NCBI GenBank assembly: GCA_000733355.1
Contig: JNVV01000010.1
Span: forward strand, 414,324-478,323
DNA length: 64,000 bases
Source: Falciphora oryzae
Lineage: Eukaryota > Ascomycota > Sordariomycetes > Magnaporthales > Magnaporthaceae
Direction: 5' to 3'
Shown here: positions 11,418 to 21,182 of the stretch, piece by piece
Numbering within the stretch: the stretch's first letter is position 1
How the letters are laid out: each line of letters starts with the position of its first letter
Position numbers and translations under genes: made by a program
Notes under the pieces: generated by a model
Databases searched by the model: none
Told to the model about the DNA's origin: nothing
What the model saw: only the letters and a program-made list of their open reading frames with translations

Positions 11418-12601
11418 ATGAGACCAACGCTTTCACCGCGGGCGCTCCGCCATGTCAGGGCATCGTCAGCAAGGGCCTTCTCGTCGACGGCGCGCCGGCT
11501 CGACACGTACGGGTTCATCGGACTCGGCCAGATGGGCTACCAGATGGCCAAGAACCTACAGTCCAAGCTTCCACCGTCAGACACGATCCGGCTTTTCGAC
11601 ATCAACCGCGACGCCATGCAAAAGCTGGCCGCCGAGATGAAGACGCCGTCGCCACCGTCCCAGGCCGGGGGCGCCGCGGTAGAGCTGGCCGAAAGCGCAG
11701 ATGCGGCCTCGGCAGAAGCGGTAAGTGCTGCTTACCTCGGCAGCTGAGCTCTCGCAATTCATCTCCCTGGTTTGGATCAAGGGGGAAAAGGAGAGGCAAA
11801 CGAGCTAATCAGTTGGGCGGCGGCAATTGCATGATCCAGGACACCGTCATTACTGTACTCCCCGAGCCGAGCCACGTCAAATCCGTCTACGCATCCATAA
11901 TCTCACACCTACAGTCATTGCCGCCGCCGACCAGCCCGACCGGCACCGGGAGCCAGCCGCGCCGCCTCTTCATCGACTGCTCGACCATCGACCCGGCCTC
12001 GTCGAGGGAGGTGGCGGCGCTGGTGGCAGAGGGCACGGGCGGGGCGGCGGCGTTTGTGGACGCGCCCATGTCGGGCGGGGTGGTCGGGGCGGCGGCGGGC
12101 ACGCTGACCTTCATGCTCGGGGCGCCCGCGGGGCTGGTCGGGCGGGCGGAGCCGGCGCTGCTGCGGATGGGGCGGCGGGTGCTGCACTGCGGCGCGCAGG
12201 GCAACGGGTTGGCGGCCAAGCTGGCCAACAACTACATCCTGGCCGTGGCCAACGTGGCGACGGCCGAGGCCATGAACATGGGGGTGCGGGCCGGGCTCGA
12301 CCCGGCCGTGCTGGCCGGCGTCCTCAACGTCTCGACGGGTAGGTGCTGGCCCAGCGAGGTCAACAACCCCGTGCCCGGCGTGTGCCCCGCCAGCCCCGCG
12401 GGGAGGGACTACGCGGGCGGGTTCGGGATCGCGCTGATGCGCAAGGACCTCGGGCTCGCGATGTCGGCGGCGAAGGAAGCCGGGGCCAGGCTGGAGCTGG
12501 CTGGCAAGACCAAGGAGGTCTACGATGCGGCGGACTCGAGGGAGGACTGTCGGGGGAGGGACTTTAGTGTCGTGTATCGATATCTAGGAGGCAAGGAGTG
12601 A
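11418..12601 (+). CDS. 3-hydroxyisobutyrate dehydrogenase, mitochondrial
   Basis: Exons are 11418-11720 and 11840-12601 (intron 119 bp, GTAAGT...CCAG), giving 354 aa. The enzyme oxidises 3-hydroxyisobutyrate to methylmalonate semialdehyde with NAD+ in valine catabolism. The N-terminus (RHVRASSARAFSSTARR) is a typical Arg/Ser-rich mitochondrial presequence. The Rossmann motif GLGQMG follows directly, with the acidic cofactor end at LFDINRD. The substrate-binding signature DAPMSGGVVGA lies in the second exon, and the catalytic-lysine motif GNGLAAKLANN starts the helical C-terminal domain. The C-terminus (DFSVVYRYLGG) is family-typical. A small extra loop around TGRCWPSEVNNPVPGV is in frame and matches the family's substrate-side region. 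An AATAAA lies 52 bp after the stop. Confidence 0.94.
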
Positions 12602-12652
12602 GTCGAGCGGAAGATGGTCGAGTACCCTACAGGGGGCCAAAAATAGACTGTG

Positions 12653-12658
12653 AATAAA
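12653..12658 (+). terminator. Polyadenylation signal AATAAA
   Basis: A canonical AATAAA hexamer 52 bp downstream of the dehydrogenase stop codon, on the coding strand. Position and sequence fit a 3'-end processing signal. Confidence 0.5.
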
Positions 12659-12881
12659 GAAATTCTTGCTATTCTGCACGCCTCAGGCATCATTTGGCAG
12701 AAAAGGCAGAAGACTACGGGAAATGTATCCATTCACGGGGCGTGATAGTCGTTTCTCAAAGTCGCATCACGTCTTTGTGCGTTCAAGGGCATAAGAATGC
12801 CAGACAAACCATGAGAGCCTCGCCCGCCGTTTGTGCAACGCTCTTCCGATCAGCCGCCAGCTAGAAGAAGAACACAGAGGG

Positions 12882-12902
<21 letters not shown>
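12882..12902. repeat. Poly(A) tract
   Basis: An uninterrupted run of 21 A on the + strand in intergenic DNA. Length may be unreliable in the assembly. Confidence 0.9.
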
Positions 12903-12914
<12 letters not shown>

Positions 12915-13853
12915 AGTCCAAGCAAGCCATCGTCGAAACTCGACAACAAAAAGAATCACGGCACAGTGGCAACCGTCAACCGGAGTTCGCATTCCTACCG
13001 ACTCCCGCCCAAGCTGAGAAAAACGTGCCTGGTCCCCAAGCTAACCCGAAGCAGCTGCTTGTTTAGCCAGGGGTTGCAGGCCCCATCTGCGTATTTCGTC
13101 GTACTTGGGTGCGTACTCCGTATCGTTCAATAACGCTTCCCTCGGCGGACAGTGGGGTGCCACTTTGCTCCATATCAACGCCCCCCTCCGATCCAACCCC
13201 CGGAGAAGGACACCGCTCTGAGTGATTTTGTCCCAGCAAATTGGGTTTTCGTCCTGCTATGATCCCTGTGGGTAGCATGTTATTGTCTATCACCCTGCCC
13301 ACTGCGGCGAAGATGAAGAAAGGGCAAGACAAACAGGGGATGGCGACGCGTTCCTTATTGGGGCCCCCATCCATGCTCTCCTCGTGGTTGGCCCAGGATT
13401 AACGGGACATCAAGGCGGCCCGGGGAGTCGGGCAGGGGAGTGCCCTAAAACGGCGCAATATTGCTGTAGCATGTCGGAATATGGCTAGATGGCCGACACC
13501 CTGGTAACGCTGGGCATCCGGCTGCGGACGGATGTATATACGGGGCCGAGAGTGTGTCAGACCCGGTAATCCTCCACACGCTGCCGCCCGTTCTCCATTC
13601 CTTGTCACTATCTCATAGGGATACCTAGGAGATATCTATGACCTGCCAGCGCCCACACAGTGCTTGCCCCAACCAGATTCTCTCGCTGGCTATTCGCATT
13701 CAGGACCTAGACTAGTATTTTCTTTTGTCTCCATCTTCCTACATCACCCACCTCCTTCTCCGAGAATCTGATCAAAGCCACCATCGGCGAAAGAACACCA
13801 TCGTTTACGACAAGAAAACTTCAACAGGAGAGACAGCATCTGGAAAGCTTCCA

Positions 13854-15014
13854 ATGTCAGCGCCGCCAAACACCACTCTCGGCTCAGGGGGAGGCCGAGC
13901 CTACCGCCGATGTGAGGAAGTCAGCGTATTTTGCCCCGTTCAGTTGACAACGCTGGGCTACTATCCCAACAGGGGCGCGAATTATTTCTTCGCCATTGGC
14001 TTTGGGCTGTGTATCATTGTGACGCTCGTCTTGGGCACATGGAAGAGGACATGGAGCTACATGGCCTTCCTGGCTGCTGGGTGCGCGCTGGAACTCGCAG
14101 GTGAGCTGATTCGGACCACACATTCTCCAGAGGCAGGAAAATGGGGGCGACGAGAATGATCTGATATACTAAACTGTGGGCTTTTTTTTTTTTTTTTTTT
14201 TTTTTTTTTCCCCCAAGGCTACGGAGCGCGCGTTGCTCTGGCGGATAACCCGTGGAACCGCGAAGCATTCGAGACGCAGATCTGCGCCATCGTGCTCGGC
14301 CCGACGCTCATCTGCATCTCCATCTACCTGACGCTCAAGCACGTCACGCTCGCCCTCGGCCCGGCCCTCTCGCGGGTGCGGCCGCGCGTCTACCCCTTCA
14401 TCTTCGTCCCCGCCGACGCCTCGTGCCTGCTCGTCCAGGCCGTCGGCGGCGCCCTGGCCGCGTCGGCGTCGGCGGGCGACGGCGCGCCCGACATGGACCT
14501 CGTCAACGCCGGCAACCGCGCCATCATTGCCGGCATCTGCCTGCAGGTCGTCGTGCTGGCCGCCTTCGGCGTCATGTCGGCCGACTACTACCTGCGCGCC
14601 CGCAAGTGGATCGCGGGCGGCCGGGCCGACGCGGGAGCCGTGGCGCTGTGGCGCGACGCCAGGTTCCGCGCCTTCGCGGCCGCCGTGGTGGCCGCCTACT
14701 CGGCCATCCTGGCCCGCTGCATCTACCGCATCGCCGAGATGGCGGGCGGCTGGGGCAACCACATCATGCAGGACGAGGCGTCCTTCATCGTGCTCGACAG
14801 CGCCATGATGCTCGTCGCCTCGGCCCTCCTGGCCGCCTTCGCGCCGGGCCTGCTCTTCCCCCAGATGGCCGAGGCCATGAGCGCCAAGAGGGACAAGGGG
14901 CCGAAGGCGGGCGCCGCCGCCGCCGACTCCGCTGCAAACACGAGAGACGAGAGCCAGGACACGGAGAAGAGTTTGCCTCCAACTTTCGAGGGGGAGGTTA
15001 AGGTGGCTCCATAG
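13854..15014 (+). CDS. RTA1-like seven-transmembrane protein
   Basis: Exons are 13854-14100 and 14218-15014, giving 347 aa; the join restores ELAGYGARVAL. RTA1/RTM1-family proteins are fungal membrane proteins linked to lipid translocation and resistance to sterol-active or toxic compounds; the substrate here is unknown. Features seen: extracellular N-terminus with two Cys, then hydrophobic segments including NYFFAIGFGLCIIVTLVLG, SYMAFLAAGCALELAGYGARV, ICAIVLGPTLICISIYLTL, FIFVPADASCLLVQAVGGAL, the QVVVLAAFGVMSADYYL region, FAAAVVAAYSAILARCIYRI and a last one around 815-825 nt before the stop-proximal tail. The conserved RxxYRxxE-like motif is present as RCIYRIAE. The C-terminal tail is polar and Lys/Asp/Glu-rich. 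The intron carries a 28-T run and a TACTAAAC branch-like site. Confidence 0.92.
14182..14209 (+). repeat. Poly(T) tract in intron of RTA1-like gene
   Basis: 28 consecutive T just upstream of the acceptor CCCCCAAG (14217). It sits where the polypyrimidine tract belongs and follows a branch-like ATACTAAAC. Confidence 0.9.
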
Positions 15015-15522
15015 TGGAAGATTCTAATCTCTTTTATAGTTTTGCTGAGCACTTCCTTGTCAGGCTGCGGCTTTGTGTTTTTTTTTTCTGTTTGCTATCC
15101 ACCGGGATGTAACAACTTTTACTTTCTCTTTTCATCATATGGCTCCTTGGCTTGACATCGGACTTGTAGACGCTCGCGGTAGACAAATGGGTTTAGCAAG
15201 CGAAGATACCCCACCAGGGTTATCTTTCAACATTTTGTCAGGGGAGGGAAACACATGATACCAAGGTATTGATCGTAGACTAGAAATGTAAGATCACGCA
15301 AAAGCTTCTCGCCTGGGACTTTCCTCGGGAAGGGTGCAACAACCAACATCCCGGGGCGAACGCCACAAAGGAGGAAAGATGAGGACAAAAAAAAGAGAGT
15401 ATCATTCGTAGTGCGTAATCAGGAGCTGGGAGACCTTTGGGCCGAGAGACTGTGGGGATATCTAAGGGGTGTGCATCTGTAGGTGGGTGGTCTGCCACAA
15501 AAAGGGGCGAGATGCCTCCGTC
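15015..15522. other. Convergent 3' region (RTA1-like / calmodulin-like)
   Basis: 508 bp between two stop codons of converging genes. T-rich and A-rich patches near 15079 and 15390 fit 3' UTRs. Nothing else seen. Confidence 0.6.
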
Positions 15523-16469
15523 CTATTGCTTTGCAGACATGAGCTGAACAAATTCTTGATCTGTTGCCGTTGTGTCAGTGGCGGGCACTCGTATACTACT
15601 CCCTGGAGATGCAACTCACAATCGATGGATCCATTGCCGTCCAGATCGGCGTGGTCGATCATCTCGGTGATTTCCTCGTCGGTATAGAAATCGCCGAGGT
15701 GGCGCAGGGCTTGACGCAGCTCCTCGGGAGAGATGGAGCCGCTGCCGTCCTGGTCGAAAACCTGAAAAGCTTGGAGGAGCTCACGCTGCTCTTTTTTCAT
15801 GTCGTGCTTCTGGAAGTTTGGATCCAGAGCCTGGTTCGTCTCGGGATGTGCCATGGCCCGCAGGAACTCTGTTTGTATGGTGGGCGGATCCAGGAGCACA
15901 TTGTCAGCGCGCAGGATGCTTTCGGAATCTTGCCAGGGGGCATACAGGAGCGTACCGTGAAAGTCAATCTGGCCATCCTTGTTGGTGTCGATGTCGTTGA
16001 TGATATCCTGGGCCTCGGCGTCGGTGGCGCTTAGGCCGAGCGACTCCATGGCATCGGCAAACTCCTCGGCCGAGATGCTTCCTGCAAGGCACGTTTTTGG
16101 TCAGCCAAACGAATACAACAGACCCGGCAGCCCGGTCAGCGCTCAGCCAGGACTGTCTAGCTGGGACCCGATTCAGTGCTGCGCAGGGCTCGTGTGCTGC
16201 TAGTGCATTGCGTGGTGGCAGTGCAAACTCGCGTGCGTGGTGGAGGCGTGGGCGGAAAACCTACCGGTTCCATCTTTGTCCTATCGCAATTCAAATTTGG
16301 TTGTCAACGAATCCAGCTCCAACCTCTCCCAAATTTTCTTCTTCTTCTCTCTCCGTCTTCCTTTTCGCCTTCATCCTCTTATTTCGGTGGTCTGGTGCCA
16401 ACTCACGATGATATCAAAGACCTCCTTCAGCTGCTTGAGCTGGTCGTTGGTAAGATGCGACTGTCGCAT
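15523..16469 (-). CDS. Calmodulin-like protein with four EF-hands
   Basis: Exons on the minus strand are 16469-16407, 16280-16265 (16 nt), 16081-15956, 15868-15620 and 15560-15523, giving 163 aa. Every join is in frame and rebuilds an EF-hand. The loops are DKDGTGSISAEE, DTNKDGQIDFHE, DQDGSGSISPEE and DLDGNGSIDYQE, all with the canonical acidic 1, 3 and 12 ligands, so four calcium sites are expected. The protein ends EFVQLMSAKQ, as in calmodulin. It is not the canonical fungal calmodulin: the N-terminus is MRQSHLTNDQLKQLKEVFDI, the central linker is longer, and pair spacing differs. A calcium sensor that binds target helices is the best guess; no specific partner can be named. Without the microexon, the first loop is destroyed and the frame shifts. 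Confidence 0.9.
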
Positions 16470-17141
16470 ACAAAGCCCAAGCGCCGCGGCGCGAGGGGTT
16501 GTTTGATCTTAGCGACCTGACGAACGCCGCCAAAGTTTTGAACATTGGGGGTTCGGCCTCCCTACCATCGCTACCCTACGGTTGGTTGTGTCGATCGCAA
16601 CACCTCTTTTTCTTTTTTTTTTTTTTTTCTCACTCGGATGGATTCTCCAGGCGTGGAATATCCTGGCCGCGTGAGATCAAGGTAGCCGGCTCGTCTTTCG
16701 GCTCTTCTCGTCGGATTCGCTGGTTGCTCTTCTCCTTGTTCTGCGGCTTGAGGGGTAGCAGGCCAGGACTTCAATGGGCTTGACGGGGTCGAGATGACGA
16801 CTCGCCCCTAGCACGCGCGGGTTACCGAATTGACGGCCTGAAGAGGTGGATTGCAGGCGCCTGTCCACGCCTCTAGCCGCCTGGCCAGGGCCTGGCGGAG
16901 CCGCCTAAATCACGTGAAGGCGCATGCAAGCCACGACAACGCGCCCGACCCATTGGCATTGGCATCCAACCCCCCACCTTCTGCTGCCGATTTTGCCGTT
17001 CATTCCCAGTCGTGCTGTGTTGCCCGTCAGGCCGCGCTATTCGACGTCCTGATTCAGGCCAACGCCAGCACGGCAGGCAGGGAGAGCCCCAATGCTGGCG
17101 GAGTCTCGCCGACGCCTCCACCGGAGCCACCGCCGAACATC
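16470..17141. other. Divergent region (calmodulin-like / archaemetzincin)
   Basis: 672 bp with both promoters. A T-rich tract lies at about 16607-16629. From 16851 the archaemetzincin frame is open (97 codons, no ATG) up to the chosen start, so an upstream exon or non-AUG start cannot be excluded. Confidence 0.5.
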
Positions 17142-18536
17142 ATGTCCGCGCCGGACCGTTTCTGCCAACATACCGGCAGCTTTGTGGTCGAGGTCTCGCC
17201 CTATGCCCATGAGGCCGGGTTTAAACGTGTAACACATGAGCGACGGCTCGCCGCCACCACAGCGTCGGGGCGCGTCCCAAACGCAAAGAGAGACCCGTTA
17301 TCCGATGCCGCCATTACAGAGTCTGACCTGGCTTTGACATTCCCGGCGCCGCTAGTTTTGCCTGGTGATGATCTTGCTTTGGATCCCAGCTACCCGCCCC
17401 AGAGCCTGCGGTCTTGGAAGCGGGAGCCGGAACGGAACAAGATTACCAGGGACAAACAGACCATATACGTGGCAGCGCCGCCCGTGATAAACGCCACGCT
17501 CAAGCGCATGAGCGCCTGGTCAAGCCCTAGAGACGACGGCCGCGGCAACCAGCCCTCCCTCAAACTTCCAAAAGTGCCGGAGCTGGTTGCCTTTCTCTCT
17601 GCATTTTACCACGGCCTCCCCGTCAAAGAGCTCGACGAGACGTTCGAGTTTATTCCCTGGGAGGCGGACGAACCTAAAAGAAAAAAAGCCCGCGGTAGAG
17701 CTGGGAGAGGGAAGGCCGTCTCTGAAGAGGAAGCGACGCATGTCGGGCTGCGGTTTCGCGACGGCTGTACCCGCGTGCAGACGCGCCCTTGCCCCGACGG
17801 CGCCTTCAACCGTCAGCTTTCTTTAAGCGACATGCTCGATGCCGTGCTCGAGATGGTTCCCGAAAACGCGTACGCGGTCCTGCTCCTGGTGGACCACGAC
17901 ATGTACGAGGACGAGGACGACGACTTTTGCTGCGGTCGTGCCTTTGGAGGCAGTCGTATCGCCGTGGTGTCGTCCGCACGCTACCACCCGGGCCTCGACG
18001 GAGCGAATGCGTCAAACCCCACCGACCGGCCGCACATGTGGCCCGCCTCGCATTGTCGTGACTATGTCGCCTCCCTTTGCGACGGTACCGTCCCGGCGGC
18101 AGTAGATCCCGTCGCCCCGTCTCCGATGCGCTCCGCGCTGGGTGCTGTCGCTCTGCTACCGCAAGATGCAACCGATCTCGGTGGCCTCTGGTTCTCTCGC
18201 GTCTGCCGGACGGCATCCCATGAACTGGGCCACTGCCTCGGACTGGATCATTGTGTCTATTATGCTTGCATAATGCAGGGCACTGCGGGCATGGCTGAGG
18301 ACTACCGCCAGCCGCCATACACGTGCCCTGTCTGCTCTAGAAAGCTGGCTCATGCCGTGGCCACTGAGTTGGGATCGTCGTCAGTTCTCCCGGATGATCC
18401 TGTTTGGAGTGAGGATGAGTATATTATGGCCCGCCATAGGGCGTTGCTCTCAGTGTGCCAGCAGTGGCAGCAGGTCGCCATGTTTGCTGGCTACTACGCT
18501 TGGCTTCAGGGTGTCCTGACTACAAAGCAGCCTTGA
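17142..18536 (+). CDS. Archaemetzincin-type zinc metallopeptidase
   Basis: Single exon, 464 aa. The active-site block is complete: HELGHCLGLDHC from residue 360 gives zinc ligands H360, H364 and H370 with catalytic E361. It continues into C371, C376, M378 (the metzincin Met-turn, CIM) and a downstream CPVC pair at 395-398. The His/Cys spacing identifies archaemetzincins (AMZ family) and supplies a second, structural zinc site. The N-terminal half contains a Lys/Arg-rich segment (KRKKARGRAGRGK) and a SDMLDAVLEMVPENAYAVLLL domain core. Archaemetzincins are intracellular peptidases of poorly known substrate. I start at ATG 17142 because MSAPDRFCQHTG begins the conserved-looking N-terminus; upstream codons lack a Met. 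Confidence 0.93.
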   Translation: MSAPDRFCQHTGSFVVEVSPYAHEAGFKRVTHERRLAATTASGRVPNAKRDPLSDAAITESDLALTFPAPLVLPGDDLALDPSYPPQSLRSWKREPERNKITRDKQTIYVAAPPVINATLKRMSAWSSPRDDGRGNQPSLKLPKVPELVAFLSAFYHGLPVKELDETFEFIPWEADEPKRKKARGRAGRGKAVSEEEATHVGLRFRDGCTRVQTRPCPDGAFNRQLSLSDMLDAVLEMVPENAYAVLLLVDHDMYEDEDDDFCCGRAFGGSRIAVVSSARYHPGLDGANASNPTDRPHMWPASHCRDYVASLCDGTVPAAVDPVAPSPMRSALGAVALLPQDATDLGGLWFSRVCRTASHELGHCLGLDHCVYYACIMQGTAGMAEDYRQPPYTCPVCSRKLAHAVATELGSSSVLPDDPVWSEDEYIMARHRALLSVCQQWQQVAMFAGYYAWLQGVLTTKQP

Positions 18537-19336
18537 GGGCAACTGAACTGTAGGAAGTGCAGGCGAGGGTTCATTCAGAAGCCGCTACCTGACACCAGAA
18601 AATTGTGCATGGCAGAATAGGCGCATACTGGCCCGTCTTCTGTATGCGCCCGATACACGTTGTTGCAGCCTTCTGAGAAATTTTAATCAGCTAGAAGCTT
18701 CATAACGACAGCGGCGAATGTCTCCGGCGTGTTTAGAGGTGTACAAATCGCCTGGACCGTGAGTTGCGCCCGGGTTATCTCCGACTTCAGAGTTTTAAAG
18801 AAAACTTTGGAAGGAATTAGTGAAGTAACTTCGTAGATGCCAGTTACTAAAATAGTTTTAACCCCGTGTTTCCCGGCTTTTGTTGAAAATGCTTATAGTT
18901 CTGTGGCTTCTGGCTAGTATGCAGGTGCCAGTAGGGGCTTGTCTCGTATAGGCACGGAGATCTCCAAATAGGATGAACGATGACCCGATCTGTTAGTAAA
19001 AGGAACTTTGTATATTGTATTACATAAAGAGGAGGAACGAATCTATCTGCAAGACGGAGAGCAGGAGGCGCCGTTATATACACGTGCCACAGCACTGAAA
19101 GGCCATTTCCCTGATCCCTGGCTCCGGGATCAAGGATCCCGGGCTTCAAGATCTTCCGGGCTCCTCTGAGTGCATGCGCCGGAACACGAGGTTCAACAGT
19201 AGGAATTAATAGACAAAGCTAGAGTTAATTAGTTCATCTTCCAAGAGGATGTTGTCCCATGAATCAACTGCGCTCAGAGTATAGGTAACGAGACTGGCTA
19301 AGAGTTAACTATGGAGAAATTTTCGAAGGTGTTTGG

Positions 19337-19490
19337 CTATCTCGGATTCGGTCGAAGCTGAATTTGATCAAAAAGGCTCGCTTGCATCAGCTCCCTAATA
19401 ACGTCCTTGACAATCCTCTTGGACAAAGCCGAACACAATTGCAGCAAAGGAGCTTCCTGGGCCTTTGCAGCTGGGCCCAAGACTACGGAT
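19337..19490 (-). pseudogene. Possible coding relic in low-GC island
   Basis: On the minus strand, about 50 codons read as a balanced, helix-like peptide (VLGPAAKAQEAPLLQLCSAL, then KRIVKDVIRELMQASLFDQ) before a stop at 19339-19337. Flanking sequence is A/T-rich with many stops. It may be a remnant of a decayed gene or element; no family recognised. Confidence 0.2.
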
Positions 19491-20444
19491 TAGCCTCCTG
19501 TATTGCTAATTCCCTCCCGTAGGTATCCAAGCTGCCCAGAAATAATCGTGGCTCACGCTCATGGATGTGTTGGGCATGCAGCGTCGCGCATCACATCACA
19601 TTCCGAGCCGTCCAATCATTGATTGGCCCGCCTACGGTCCGTATGCCCGCGGATTCGAGCCGCGGCATGAACTTGATATTGGTCTTAATAGAGCACGGAA
19701 CAGCCTCCCGACGATACAGTGAGCAATGTGTGCACAATTTGACCCGCGAATAAGTGTCTGCAGCCCTTCTCCCAACAAATCCGGGACGGGATAATGTCGC
19801 GATGGCCGCGGCACGGTCTCCCTGGGCGTTGACTCGTGCCTTGTCGTGGTATTGACGCTCATTGGGGCGGATTGAGATCGGTCGTAGTCGTTGTCTCGAG
19901 GGGCGCCATCGGGGCCAGCAACAATCCCACATGCCGGCCGGGAGATGCTGTTCCTGATCGCCACGCCCATCAAGCATTGCTGCCCGCCGCCCTGGCAGAA
20001 GGTGTTTTTCCCCATGCAGAATTCGGCGGCGGTTCGACCAAGAAAAAGTTCCTCCGCCCGCCCGACCAAGACCGGAACAAAAAGACAGACGGAAGATGAC
20101 AGGGGCACTTCGGAACTGGATGTGTGTACTGCAGGAGCGAAGGTTGACGGGGTAAGTGACGGCAGTGTACTGTTGTGCTACGTAGTATTGGGCCTGGTAG
20201 TGACGCCGGAGAGCAGAAAGACCCCGTGGGGAAGGCGTGCCGAGATGCTAGTGGCGGAAAGTTGTGTCCCGGCTGTTTGCGGCTGCAGGGACGCTGCCAG
20301 TCAGGCCCACGGCAGATCGCCAGCCTCCCACTGATCTGTGTGCCTGTTCAGGCGTTCTTTGCGGCGATCTGTCAATCCTGCCAGGGGAGAGAGCCGGGGC
20401 GGAGGGCGGGGTGCAGATCAAGTTCAATATCCCCTGGCCTGGGC

Positions 20445-20450
20445 GGCTAA
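20445..20450 (+). promoter_or_regulatory. GGCTAA, XlnR/Xyr1-type motif
   Basis: GGCTAA, the core bound by the fungal xylanase activator XlnR/Xyr1, occurs about 730 bp upstream of the GH10 start. A hexamer is common by chance, so this is only suggestive. Confidence 0.25.
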
Positions 20451-21111
20451 TATCCAAGACATGATCCAGGGTGCACAACCATTGACGCTGTGCTGGCTCC
20501 CCCGCAGCCCGGCGTGCATGTGTCCCTGGCGAGCGAGCATCCTAGCTTACAGCCGGCCGAAAACCCCAGGAATGGGAAACGGCGGAAAAACCTCCGAGCG
20601 GTTGCCACAAAAGGAACGATGCGTCCAAAGCATGCCAACGCCGTGTTTCAGCGTCTCGTGATGCGGACCGCCAGACGCCCATCGCCCGGCAGTTGCGTGG
20701 GGCTGAGGCTCCATCCCACGCTGCGGCGTGGTGCCACCATCGTGGGCTCCCGGTTGATGAGAAGGGGGCCCTGGACATTCTGTCGATATTGCCGCGACGG
20801 CGTTCGTGCGGTTTCCCCGCTGGGGACGAGCAGGATAATAATTCCGCAAAAAAGCAAAGTGGGCGGCCAAGACTGGTGTCTCTGCTGACGCTGAAACCCT
20901 CACCCCTGGCCCTGAGGTCCAAAGGAGTAGTGCTGTCCGTACATGCACCCCAAGAGAGGAGGTCGTTCAGCCGCCATGTCTATGCATAGGTAGGCAGGTA
21001 GGTAGGTATATATAGCAGCCCGCCCAAGTGTGTTTATCCCATCTAAGAAGGGCCCGGCTACCCAGGGCACTCGTTCATTCGTCTGCGCAGGCAACCCCCC
21101 TTCGACCCAGG

Positions 21112-21120
21112 CATATATAG
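21112..21120 (+). promoter_or_regulatory. TATA-like element of xylanase gene
   Basis: CATATATAG about 65-70 bp upstream of the ATG at 21183, a usual spacing for strongly regulated fungal secreted-enzyme genes. A second TATATATAG lies near 21006. Confidence 0.45.
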
Positions 21121-21182
21121 GCGACCCTTCTTTGTCAGCCTATTGACCAAGAGAGAAAATAGCACACTAAGAGACAAGCAAC

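Larger units (their letters stand above)
12602..13853. other. Intergenic region upstream of RTA1-like gene
   Basis: 1.25 kb between two rightward genes. It holds the AATAAA above, a 21-nt A-run (12882-12902), a TATA-like TGTATATACGG near 13533 and a pyrimidine-rich leader before 13854. No coding frame stands out. Confidence 0.5.
18537..21182. other. Gene-poor region upstream of xylanase, with low-GC island
   Basis: 2.65 kb. The part at about 18640-19420 is clearly richer in A/T and in TA steps than the rest of the window. 19600-21182 returns to normal composition and is the likely xylanase promoter, with a GGCTAA at 20445, a GGTA/TAGG repeat near 20987-21009 and TATA-like sites at 21006 and 21112. 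No intact gene seen. Confidence 0.5.

Noticed and set aside
14169..14762. 197-codon frame antisense to the RTA1-like gene
   Set aside because: Starts inside the poly(T) intron and is Gly/Asp/Arg-rich without motif.
20987..21009. GGTA/TAGG repeat as telomere-like or CRISPR-like array
   Set aside because: Only a few imperfect 4-nt units; a simple microsatellite.
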